Below are positions 1 to 5,542 of a stretch of 5,759 nt of DNA, one piece after another. The stretch lies in contig DNRP01000103.1 of assembly GCA_003499955.1 (NCBI GenBank), forward strand, positions 7,980-13,738. The letters are read 5' to 3'. The position numbers and the translations under genes were made by a program. The notes under the pieces are model-generated. The model was not told the DNA's origin. It saw nothing but the letters and a program-made list of their open reading frames with translations, and did no database searches. Source of the stretch: Cyanobacteria bacterium UBA9971. Lineage in GTDB: Bacteria; Cyanobacteriota; Vampirovibrionia; Gastranaerophilales; UBA9971. Every line of letters starts with the position of its first letter. The stretch's first letter is position 1.

Positions 1-240
1 TGTATAATTAGTTCTTTTCCATGGCCATCTTCCAATTTTGTTAATTGACTGATCATCAATGGCGACTACAACTATATCCTTTGAAGGATTGGTTTTAGCT
101 GTTATTTTAACTAAAAAGTCGTATGCTTTATCTTCCAGAAAGTTTTTTGAAAGGTTATATGCCGACCAGAACAATATAAAGCTAAATACAATAAGGACAA
201 TAACATTATAAATGTTGCCGAATTTATATCGCGGATTCAA
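1..240 (-). CDS. CHASE2-domain sensor protein, N-terminal part (cut by window edge)
   Basis: This is an open frame of 80 codons without a stop, running off the left edge. It has one hydrophobic segment at about residues 10-28, then an extracytoplasmic stretch with the CHASE2 hallmark: 'DIVVVAIDDQSI' (residues 55-66) followed by 'GRWPWKR' (70-76). CHASE2 is a ligand-sensing domain found outside the membrane. In known proteins it is joined to adenylate/guanylate cyclase, histidine kinase, diguanylate cyclase or Ser/Thr kinase domains. The output domain here lies outside the window, so the signalling type cannot be told. The start is TTG at 240-238. The frame has a stop at 249-247, and TTG is the only usual start codon between that stop and the membrane segment. 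A GGAG ribosome site lies 9 bases upstream. The gene begins one base after the flippase-like gene ends, so the two are probably translationally coupled. The CHASE2 call is firm; the ligand is unknown. Confidence 0.8.
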   Translation of the reverse strand, partial: MNPRYKFGNIYNVIVLIVFSFILFWSAYNLSKNFLEDKAYDFLVKITAKTNPSKDIVVVAIDDQSINKIGRWPWKRTNYT

Positions 241-241
241 T

Positions 242-1276
242 TTAGCTTACTCCGGTTTCTGTACACACTATCTTTTCTTTATTCAAACTTAATTCACTGT
301 CATCTTCATCTGATTCAGAATCCGAATCATCTTCAAATTCGTCAGGAGCAGGAGATAATTGACCTTTCAGGTAGAATATTCCACCAAATATACTTGATGA
401 TAAAATTATTCCAAACCAGAAAATACTGAAAATTAAAGCATCTGACTCTTTTACGCCGGCAAACGACAGAAAATAGATATAAGCCCACTCTCTCGGCCCT
501 ATACCGTTAAATGCAACAGGCAAGAAACCTGCCATTGCCGCCATTGAATACGCCATAATATAGTAACCCACAGGAACTTTAATTCCCATTGCGCTGCCAA
601 TAATCATGTGGATTGCTAAAACAAGAATATGATACATTAAAGACCAGTAAATCGCTTTTACAACAAGCCTCGGGTTTGACCAATAAGCCCTTATGTCCCT
701 CAGCATAGTTCTTACCCATTTTTTTCTCTTAAAAAACTTCATCCAGAAAGCAGGGAAAGCAGGAGTAACTATAAAAATCAAAACCGTTAGAGCGCTCATT
801 AATATTTTAAAAATAGCGGGAACAGGGTTTCCTATAGGTGTGAATAACGCAATAGTTCCTATCCAGACTATAATTACAACACCAGAATATCTTTCTGCGA
901 GTACTGAATATATTGCAGGGGCTTTTCTGCTTTGAAGATCGTGTTTGGAAAGATAATAAGCCTTTGAAATATCTCCGCCAACCGTTGTCGGCAAAAACAA
1001 ATTAAAGAACAAACCGACAAAATAATAATCTATATATTCTTTTAATTTATTGTTAAAACCAGCGTTGTTAGCTATTAATTTCCATTTATAAGCATTTAAA
1101 ACCTGACTGACTGTATAAATTACCACGCCAATAATTAAAACAGTATGATCTGTATTGACTAGTGAGTTTATAATTTCATGAAAATCAATCCTCGTGAAAA
1201 GAACTGATAAAATTGTTATGCTTATCGCTATTCTTACAAATAAATTTAGTAATTTATTCCTTGTTTTTATAGTCAT
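242..1276 (-). CDS. Flippase-like membrane protein (lysylphosphatidylglycerol synthase TM / UPF0104 family)
   Basis: This 344-residue polytopic inner-membrane protein has about seven to eight hydrophobic segments between residues 10 and 303. It carries the family signatures: 'FNLFLPTTVGGDISKAYYL' (91-109), 'LAERYSG' (126-132) and 'FLPVAFNGIGPREWAYIYFL' (251-270). These match PF03706, the membrane part of MprF and the archaeal AglD-type proteins. Members are linked to moving or modifying lipid-linked substrates, but the substrate here is unknown. The length is normal for a stand-alone member, and there is no cytosolic aminoacyl-transferase domain, so it is not a full MprF. An unusual acidic tail (311-328, mostly Asp, Glu and Ser) follows the last membrane segment. 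The ATG start lacks a clear Shine-Dalgarno site; only a purine-rich AGAAG abuts it. The gene is followed one base later by a CHASE2 gene, suggesting an envelope-sensing unit. Confidence 0.85.
   Translation of the reverse strand: MTIKTRNKLLNLFVRIAISITILSVLFTRIDFHEIINSLVNTDHTVLIIGVVIYTVSQVLNAYKWKLIANNAGFNNKLKEYIDYYFVGLFFNLFLPTTVGGDISKAYYLSKHDLQSRKAPAIYSVLAERYSGVVIIVWIGTIALFTPIGNPVPAIFKILMSALTVLIFIVTPAFPAFWMKFFKRKKWVRTMLRDIRAYWSNPRLVVKAIYWSLMYHILVLAIHMIIGSAMGIKVPVGYYIMAYSMAAMAGFLPVAFNGIGPREWAYIYFLSFAGVKESDALIFSIFWFGIILSSSIFGGIFYLKGQLSPAPDEFEDDSDSESDEDDSELSLNKEKIVCTETGVS
250..253 (-). promoter_or_regulatory. Shine-Dalgarno site of the CHASE2 gene, inside the preceding gene
   Basis: On the minus strand GGAG stands 9 bases before the TTG start at 240. 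It lies within the last codons of the upstream flippase-like gene. It decides the TTG start, since no ATG or GTG start is available near it in that frame, and it suggests coupled translation of the two genes. Confidence 0.55.
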
Positions 1277-1432
1277 CTTCTATATTTATCTTATTTTTTT
1301 TATTAAATTCTTACCGAGCAAAAACCCTGCTTACAATATTACATGAAAAAATAATTTTGGGGAACTTAGTTAGTTTTTCGTTACTTTTTCTCTTTATACT
1401 TTTTTAAACAAATATTCGTTAAATCATTATTT

Positions 1433-1470
1433 ACACCCACCCCCAACCCCCTCCTTATTAGGGAGGGGGC
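1433..1470 (-). repeat. G-rich dispersed hairpin repeat, copy 1 (in the nnr/flippase-like gap)
   Basis: On the plus strand it reads ACACCCACCCCC, AA, CCCCCTCC, a 7-base loop and GGAGGGGG. The stem 1447-1454/1462-1469 has 8 perfect pairs. The reverse complement of 3346-3384 matches 20 of the first 22 bases, so this is a dispersed element in inverted orientation. The minus strand has runs GG, GGGGG, GGGGG and GGG, close to a G-quadruplex. It lies in the 297-base noncoding gap between nnr and the flippase-like gene. The rest of that gap is AT-rich and holds only a weak hairpin at 1478-1519. Confidence 0.7.
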
Positions 1471-1477
1471 TAGAATT

Positions 1478-1519
1478 AGTTTTTTGGCTCGCTACGGTCG
1501 CATTAACCAAAAGCTAACT
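1478..1519. repeat. Weak interrupted hairpin next to repeat copy 1
   Basis: TTTTGG (1482-1487) can pair with CCAAAA (1507-1512), and AGTT (1478-1481) with AACT (1516-1519), around an inner CTCGC/GTCGC region. Its base composition and position beside the G-rich repeat suggest it belongs to the same inserted intergenic element. It might also act as a weak terminator for nnr, but no clean T-tract follows on the minus strand. Confidence 0.3.
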
Positions 1520-1573
1520 GCTCGCCATTTTTGTTTTTCAGATCCCATTTCTCATTTTTTTAAATTTGTATAA

Positions 1574-3139
1574 TTATCTTATTTCAATAACTTCTTTGAT
1601 AGCCGCAGGGATGTAATTTAATAATTTTGAAGCTGTAAGTGAATATTCCGTTAGTTCTTTCACTGCTATATCAGCGGTTAATCCATGCAAATAAACTCCG
1701 ACAATAGCCGCATTCTTTAAATCAAGCCCCTGCGCAACAAATCCGGCTATCATTCCGGCAAGCACATCGCCGCTTCCAGCTGTTGCCAATCCCGAATTTC
1801 CTGTCTGGTTTATATAAATATTACCGTTGGGTTCTGCTATAACTGTCTTTGCGCCTTTCAAAACTACTATTGTATTGAATTTTTGAGATGCATCGCGGGC
1901 AAATTTTATTCTATCCTTAAGTATTTCTTCGACAGGAACTTTCATTAACCGCGAAAGTTCTTTTACATGAGGAGTTATGATTGAATTTATCGGGAGAAAA
2001 ACATCCTGTTTTATAGCAAGGCAATTTAAAGCGTCCGCGTCGACTATCAGGTTTTCTCCCCTGTCTGTAAGCTGTTGTGTAAACTGTAACACAAATTCAA
2101 CAGTGGATTCTTCCGTTCCAAGTCCCGGACCTATAAGAAAAACATCGGCATCTTTGCTTTTATCGAGGGCTTTAGCCAGCGCTTTTTGGGAAATAGCTTT
2201 TTCTTCTGTTTCTTCAAGAGGAACACACACTATTTCCGGAGCCATAGAAGAAATTACGGGAACAGAGCTTTGTGGAGTTGCAAGAATCGAATAGCCTGCG
2301 CCAACTTTCAAAGACGCTACAGAACTCATATAAGCGGCTCCAGTCATTCCTATACTGCCTGCAACATTAAATACCTTGCCAAAAGTTCCTTTATGGCTGT
2401 TTTCCTGTCTTATGGGCATAGAAACATGAACATAATGTTCTGTTATCAGGTAAGTATTATAATCATTTCCGTCTGTTAAAGATTCGGGAATCCCTATGGG
2501 AACGATGATGACCTCTCCTGCATAATCTGCACCAGGGTAATTTATCAGTCCATGCTTTAGAGCATGAAAAGTGACGGTATAGTCAGCAACTGCCGCTGTG
2601 CCTAATATTTCGCCTGTATCCGCATTTACACCGGAAGGGACATCTACCGATACTACAAAACCTTCTGTATATTCGTTAATCGAGTTAATTATATCTTTAA
2701 CATTGCCTTTAACTGGCGAATTCAAGCCTGTCCCAAAGATTGCGTCAACTATTATTGTAGATGCGGAAATCATTTGTCTTAATTTATCAAGGTCAATTTC
2801 ATCCATATAAACAATCTCAGTAAAATTTTCCAGAATATCGTGGTTTATAAGAGCTGAACCTGATAAATTATCCTTTCTGAACAAAGAAACTGCTGTTGTT
2901 TGAATATCATTTTCTATTAAATGCCTTGCCGCAACAAAACCATCGCCGCCATTGTTTCCTTTTCCGCAAATTACAAGAACACTTGCTGATTCATCTTCTA
3001 TTGTGTCCATTATTTCAATAACCTGATCATATACAGCCCTTCCGGCGTTTTCCATAAGCAAAATCCCGGGAATTTTAAGCTCTTCTATAGCTTTTTTGTC
3101 AACTTCCCTCATTTGGTTTCCTGAAAGGATTTTCAGCAT
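1574..3139 (-). CDS. nnr: Bifunctional NAD(P)H-hydrate repair enzyme (epimerase + ADP-dependent dehydratase)
   Basis: This cytosolic repair enzyme of 521 residues has the usual length for the fused form. The N-terminal half (about 1-225) is the YjeF_N/NnrE epimerase that interconverts R- and S-NAD(P)HX; it shows 'GNNGGDGF' (61-68), the catalytic-region 'VDAIFGTG' (131-138) and 'SVDVPSGVNADTG' (164-176). The C-terminal half (about 240-521) is the ribokinase-like NnrD dehydratase that restores NAD(P)H from S-NAD(P)HX using ADP. It shows 'HKGTFGKV' (249-256), 'GPGLGTE' (337-343), 'VDADALN' (366-372), 'TPHVKEL' (389-395) and 'TAGSGDVLAG' (453-462) with the putative catalytic Asp458. The ATG start has AGGAG 7 bases upstream. 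The gene is flanked by repeat-rich gaps on both sides and looks monocistronic. A candidate promoter sits partly in the repeat upstream. All motifs expected for activity appear intact. Confidence 0.95.
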   Translation of the reverse strand: MLKILSGNQMREVDKKAIEELKIPGILLMENAGRAVYDQVIEIMDTIEDESASVLVICGKGNNGGDGFVAARHLIENDIQTTAVSLFRKDNLSGSALINHDILENFTEIVYMDEIDLDKLRQMISASTIIVDAIFGTGLNSPVKGNVKDIINSINEYTEGFVVSVDVPSGVNADTGEILGTAAVADYTVTFHALKHGLINYPGADYAGEVIIVPIGIPESLTDGNDYNTYLITEHYVHVSMPIRQENSHKGTFGKVFNVAGSIGMTGAAYMSSVASLKVGAGYSILATPQSSVPVISSMAPEIVCVPLEETEEKAISQKALAKALDKSKDADVFLIGPGLGTEESTVEFVLQFTQQLTDRGENLIVDADALNCLAIKQDVFLPINSIITPHVKELSRLMKVPVEEILKDRIKFARDASQKFNTIVVLKGAKTVIAEPNGNIYINQTGNSGLATAGSGDVLAGMIAGFVAQGLDLKNAAIVGVYLHGLTADIAVKELTEYSLTASKLLNYIPAAIKEVIEIR

Positions 3140-3168
3140 AATTTATCTCCTGAATTGGTTGCATTAAC

Positions 3169-3196
3169 AGTAAATTATTCTTGTTTAAGTTGTCAT
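3169..3196 (-). promoter_or_regulatory. Candidate nnr promoter with -35 in the palindromic repeat end
   Basis: On the minus strand ATGACA (3196-3191, 5 of 6 to TTGACA) is followed after 16 bases by TTTACT (3174-3169, 4 of 6 to TATAAT). Transcription would start near 3162 and leave a leader of about 22 bases containing the nnr ribosome site. The -35-like box is the last six bases of the palindromic repeat. This is pattern matching only; no other good promoter was seen upstream of nnr. Confidence 0.3.
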
Positions 3197-3303
3197 TGCG
3201 AGGAGCAAAGCGACGAAGCAATCTAACCATTTGGGAATGAAGTTTTTAATTGTTAATTGGATAGATTGCCACGTCGGGGTTTTAGCCCCTCCTCGCAATG
3301 ACA
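3191..3303. repeat. 113-bp imperfect palindromic intergenic element
   Basis: The ends TGTCATTGCGAGGAG (3191-3205) and CTCCTCGCAATGACA (3289-3303) are a perfect 15-bp inverted repeat. Inside, CGACG (3211-3215) pairs with CGTCG (3272-3276), and 3218-3229 (GCAATCTAACCA) pairs with 3258-3269 at 11 of 12 positions. The arms therefore fold almost from end to end around an AT-rich loop (about 3230-3257). There is no reading frame. 'CATTGCGAGGAGC...GAAGCAATCT' palindromes are a recognisable type of dispersed noncoding repeat in several unrelated bacteria. Whether this copy is mobile, MITE-like or an RNA processing site cannot be told from one copy. It fills much of the 316-bp gap between nnr and trxA. 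Confidence 0.8.
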
Positions 3304-3322
3304 TCCCGTAAATTAATGGGGT

Positions 3323-3339
3323 AAGGGGCGAAGCCCCTT
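3323..3339. repeat. Short GCGAAGC-type hairpin
   Basis: AAGGGGC (3323-3329) and GCCCCTT (3333-3339) form a perfect 7-bp stem around GAA. The core GCGAAGC is known from in vitro work as an exceptionally stable DNA mini-hairpin. No T-tract follows on either strand, so it is not an intrinsic terminator. It lies between the palindrome and the G-rich repeat and may be part of one composite element. Confidence 0.65.
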
Positions 3340-3345
3340 CTTGTG

Positions 3346-3384
3346 CGCTCCCCCGCCCTCAAGGGAGGGGGCAGGGGGTGGGTG
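3346..3384 (+). repeat. G-rich dispersed hairpin repeat, copy 2, with G-quadruplex motif
   Basis: This is the inverted counterpart of 1433-1470. CCCCGCCCT (3351-3359) faces AGGGAGGGG (3362-3370) with one central mismatch. The plus strand has G-runs at 3363-3365, 3367-3371, 3374-3378 and 3380-3382 separated by 1-2 bases, which meets the usual four-run G-quadruplex rule. It sits just past the trxA terminator, about 210 bases upstream of the nnr start. Confidence 0.7.
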
Positions 3385-3394
3385 TATAAAAAAC

Positions 3395-3429
3395 CTTAAA
3401 AAAGAGGAAAAAACTTTATTTTCCTCTTT
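3395..3429 (-). terminator. Intrinsic terminator of trxA
   Basis: On the minus strand AAAGAGGAAAA (3429-3419) and TTTTCCTCTTT (3411-3401) form an 11-bp perfect stem with a 7-base loop. The stem runs into six T (3403-3398), and after AAGG further T follow. It begins 26 bases after the trxA stop. This placement makes trxA a single-gene transcript separate from nnr. Confidence 0.8.
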
Positions 3430-3455
3430 CTATAATATTAAGTTTTATGAATTTT

Positions 3456-3779
3456 TTAAAGGTACTTTTCGATACTACTAATTAAGGTGGATTTTTGCAT
3501 AAGCCCGACTAATCTTTCGACAGCTTCGCCGTTTTTGAAAATCAATACACTCGGAATTCCACTTATGCTGTATTCTTGAGCTGTGCGGACATTTTCATCC
3601 GTATTAACTTTAACAACTTTAAGACGTCCTTTATATTCTTCCGAAATTTCGTCTATTACAGGTGCAATTTTTCTGCAAGGCCCGCACCATGGAGCCCAAA
3701 AATCAACAAGAACAGGGGTTTCTGACTTCTTCACATCTTGTTCAAAATTTGCATCATTTACTTCTAACGCATTTGACAT
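3456..3779 (-). CDS. trxA: Thioredoxin
   Basis: This is a complete single-domain thioredoxin of 107 residues, the typical length. It acts in the cytosol as a protein disulfide reductase, normally recharged by thioredoxin reductase; no such gene is in the window. The redox motif 'WCGPC' is at 31-35 within 'VDFWAPWCGPCRKIAP' (25-40). The conserved cis-proline is Pro76 in 'GIPSVLIF', followed by 'NGEAVERLVG' (83-92) and a C-terminal helix. No signal peptide is seen, which argues against an exported thioredoxin-like protein. The ATG is preceded by AAGGAG with an 8-base spacer, a leader almost identical to that of nnr. The gene is divergent from the LptF/G permease and ends at a strong terminator, so it is probably transcribed alone. 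Confidence 0.96.
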   Translation of the reverse strand: MSNALEVNDANFEQDVKKSETPVLVDFWAPWCGPCRKIAPVIDEISEEYKGRLKVVKVNTDENVRTAQEYSISGIPSVLIFKNGEAVERLVGLMQKSTLISSIEKYL

Positions 3780-3810
3780 AATTATCTCCTTAAAAAATTT
3801 AATTTTTGTT

Positions 3811-3816
3811 ATTATA
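3811..3816 (-). promoter_or_regulatory. Candidate -10 box of trxA
   Basis: The minus strand reads a perfect TATAAT at 3816-3811, with an overlapping neighbour TATAAA at 3822-3817. No good -35 hexamer lies 16-18 bases upstream. A start near 3805 would give a leader of about 25 bases that includes the trxA ribosome site. The region is very AT-rich, so chance matches are likely. Confidence 0.35.
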
Positions 3817-3881
3817 TTTATAGACTAAACAGGTAGTTTTTTAATTTTGTAAATTCACAAGTACTTAGATAAAAACTATTT

Positions 3882-3887
3882 TATAAT
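3882..3887 (+). promoter_or_regulatory. Candidate -10 box of the LptF/G permease gene
   Basis: A perfect TATAAT is placed so that transcription would begin near 3894, about 29 bases before the permease ATG. No convincing -35 box is present at the right distance; TTCACA at 3854-3859 is 22 bases away. Confidence is limited by the high A+T content of this divergent gap. Confidence 0.35.
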
Positions 3888-3922
3888 AAGAAAATAAAAT
3901 CGCAATTAATCTGGTTTATAAA

Positions 3923-5032
3923 ATGAAAAAAATAAATTTAACTTTAACTGATAAATATATTACAAAACAGCTTATAGAAACTTTTTTGCTTGGCGTAGTA
4001 GTTTTTACATCACTTATGTTTGCATCAGATCAGTTTTTATATCTGGTAAAACAAATTTCGGCATACGGAATCCCTTTTAGCACAGCTATAAAAACAGTTA
4101 TACTTCAGCTTCCTTATATTATTGTCTTTACTATTCCAATGGGCATACTGCTTGCGACAATATTAACCTTTAATAAACTCAGCACAAACAGCGAACTTAC
4201 AATAATGAGAGCTTGCGGAATAAGTTTAATGAGGCTTGCATTACCTGTTTTGATAATCAGTTTTTCACTGGCGATATTTAGCTTTGTCGTAAACGAATTT
4301 ATAGTTCCCGCAGCAAACATGAAAGCTAAAAACCTGATGATGGAAGCATTAGCGCAAAAAAATCTTCCCGACGGAAAATCAAACTTTTCATTTCAGGAAC
4401 TTGACGAAAATAAACAAATTAAAAGACTTTTTTACATAAATAATTACGAACATAAAAAATTGGAAGGTGTTACGGTTTTAGACCTGTCAAAACCTGATGT
4501 AATACAGGTTGTTCAGTCAAAATACGGATCTACAAATCCTTCTTATTGGGGTTTTGATGAAGGTGCCATTTATACAATTTCTTCGTCAGGCAAGGTTATG
4601 AACACTGCTGTCTTTAATAATTTAAAGCTATATAACAATTTAAACCTTTCTGAGATGCAAAAAGACCATAAAGCAAGGGAACTTAATTTCTTTGATCTGG
4701 CTAAGTACATAAAAACTAAAGCTAAAGAGATTGAACCTCAACAAGTCGCTTTGCTCAAGGTAATGCTTTATGAAAAAATTGCCCTGCCTATAACTTCTTT
4801 TCTGATAGTAATAATCGGAATCCCGTTAGCCATAAGTCCTCCGCGCGCAAAAGTCAACAGGGGATTGTTATTCAGCATTATTGTAATTTTCTGTTATTAC
4901 ATTATAAGAGCAGTATCATCTTCTCTTGGCGAAGCTCAAATACTTGAACCATTTATTGCGGCATGGCTGCCTAATTTTATAGTTTTAGCGCTTGGCACTT
5001 TTTTATTTTACAGAAAAGCTTATCTGGTTTAA
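3923..5032 (+). CDS. LptF/LptG (YjgP/YjgQ) family lipopolysaccharide export permease
   Basis: This 369-residue protein has the classic family layout. Three membrane segments (about 20-42, 56-84, 103-126) precede a large periplasmic beta-rich domain (about 127-283). Three more segments follow (about 284-304, 313-333, 345-363). The conserved cytoplasmic coupling stretch 'SELTIMRACGIS' (90-101) lies after the second segment, and 'PRAKVNRGL' (307-315) and 'FIAAWLPN' (344-351) fit the C-terminal half. LptF and LptG form the membrane part of the ABC transporter that, with LptB, pulls lipopolysaccharide from the inner membrane towards LptC and LptA. No lptB, lptC, lptA or second permease is nearby. 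The sequence looks like the single cyanobacterial-type permease, so F or G cannot be assigned. The ATG has no recognisable Shine-Dalgarno site; upstream of it is only AT-rich sequence. The gene diverges from trxA. Confidence 0.9.
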   Translation: MKKINLTLTDKYITKQLIETFLLGVVVFTSLMFASDQFLYLVKQISAYGIPFSTAIKTVILQLPYIIVFTIPMGILLATILTFNKLSTNSELTIMRACGISLMRLALPVLIISFSLAIFSFVVNEFIVPAANMKAKNLMMEALAQKNLPDGKSNFSFQELDENKQIKRLFYINNYEHKKLEGVTVLDLSKPDVIQVVQSKYGSTNPSYWGFDEGAIYTISSSGKVMNTAVFNNLKLYNNLNLSEMQKDHKARELNFFDLAKYIKTKAKEIEPQQVALLKVMLYEKIALPITSFLIVIIGIPLAISPPRAKVNRGLLFSIIVIFCYYIIRAVSSSLGEAQILEPFIAAWLPNFIVLALGTFLFYRKAYLV

Positions 5033-5040
5033 TAAGTCTT

Positions 5041-5070
5041 TTGTATTAAAAATATCAAATTGTTTATACT
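5041..5070 (+). promoter_or_regulatory. Candidate promoter of the Cys/His-rich protein-ferredoxin operon
   Basis: TTGTAT (5041-5046) and TATACT (5065-5070) are separated by 18 bases, a fair match to the housekeeping sigma consensus. The predicted start near 5077 leaves a leader of about 118 bases before the ATG at 5195. A later alternative is TTGAAA (5124-5129) with TAAATT (5146-5151), 16 bases apart. No strong terminator separates the permease gene from this operon, so read-through is also possible. Confidence 0.35.
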
Positions 5071-5194
5071 TTTTATCTGCCTACTTATGTCGAAATAAAT
5101 AGATAGAAAGGGTATTTATTTTATTGAAAATTAAGTGTATTTTATTAAATTCCAGACTTATTTTAATATAAATTTTGAAAGGAAAATAAGAGAA

Positions 5195-5515
5195 ATGTCA
5201 GAACAATTTAGTCATGACGAATCTTGTAAATGCGGAGAACATTGCCAGTGCGGTGATAAAATAAGACAACACCACCATGAAGAGCATTGTCACTGTGAAG
5301 AAAAATTTCTAAAACTGGCTGATGAAGCGTGGATGGAAATTTTAAAAGAAAAAATTAAAGCTAAAGTTGAAAATGAACAGGGCGAAAGTCTTGAAAAACT
5401 GGCTGAAATAATCGCAAAAACAAATTGTGAAAAATGGAAACACAAAATTATGATTAAATCGAAATGCGAAGATTACAAAAATACTCTTAAAGATTTCTTT
5501 TCATCAAAATATTAA
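5195..5515 (+). CDS. Small Cys/His-rich protein of unknown function, possible metal binder
   Basis: I do not recognise this 106-residue family. The N-terminus carries 'CKCGEHCQCG' (11-20) and 'HHHEEHCHC' (26-34): six Cys and five His in 24 residues, with H7 and H16 also nearby, an arrangement suited to binding metal ions. From about residue 36 the protein is charged and probably helical, with W46, W81 and two further Cys (C78, C91). No membrane segment or signal peptide is seen, so it is probably cytosolic. A GTG at 5135 would add 20 residues rich in aromatic and basic amino acids. I prefer ATG 5195 because AAAGGA (5178-5183) lies 11 bases upstream of it, while GTG 5135 has no ribosome site. 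A ferredoxin gene follows after 27 bases, suggesting an operon and perhaps a role linked to iron-sulfur or metal handling. The Cys pattern recalls bacterial metallothioneins, but the long helical tail does not. Confidence 0.75.
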   Translation: MSEQFSHDESCKCGEHCQCGDKIRQHHHEEHCHCEEKFLKLADEAWMEILKEKIKAKVENEQGESLEKLAEIIAKTNCEKWKHKIMIKSKCEDYKNTLKDFFSSKY

Positions 5516-5530
5516 TTTTTAAGTTACAAA

Positions 5531-5536
5531 AGGAGG
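5531..5536 (+). promoter_or_regulatory. Perfect Shine-Dalgarno site of the ferredoxin gene
   Basis: AGGAGG stands exactly 6 bases before the ATG at 5543, with an all-T spacer. It is the strongest ribosome site in the window and fixes the start of this short gene. It suggests the ferredoxin is made in larger amounts than the protein encoded just before it. Confidence 0.8.
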
Positions 5537-5542
5537 TTTTTT

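Noticed and set aside
693..935. Plus-strand open frame of 80 codons inside the flippase-like gene
   Set aside because: It is antisense to a well-supported family member, has no ribosome site and shows no recognisable motif.
1977..2810. Three plus-strand open frames of 70-105 codons opposite nnr
   Set aside because: They lie antisense to conserved nnr motifs, overlap one another in different frames and show no protein-like signature.
3191..3384. CRISPR array or tRNA-like structure in the repeat-rich gap
   Set aside because: The repeats are inverted rather than direct and evenly spaced, and no cloverleaf with an anticodon arm can be drawn.
3583..3828. Plus-strand open frame opposite trxA
   Set aside because: It is antisense to the thioredoxin active-site region, and its length follows from the trxA codon pattern.
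4114..4320. Minus-strand open frame inside the permease gene
   Set aside because: It is the reverse of conserved membrane segments, with no ribosome site or domain.
5019..5042. Terminator after the permease gene (CTTAT/ATAAG followed by TCTTTT)
   Set aside because: The stem has only five A/T-rich pairs and the T-tract is broken, too weak to call.
5135..5194. Twenty extra N-terminal codons on the Cys/His-rich protein from a GTG start
   Set aside because: No ribosome site precedes the GTG, while ATG 5195 has one, and the added stretch looks like translated AT-rich leader.
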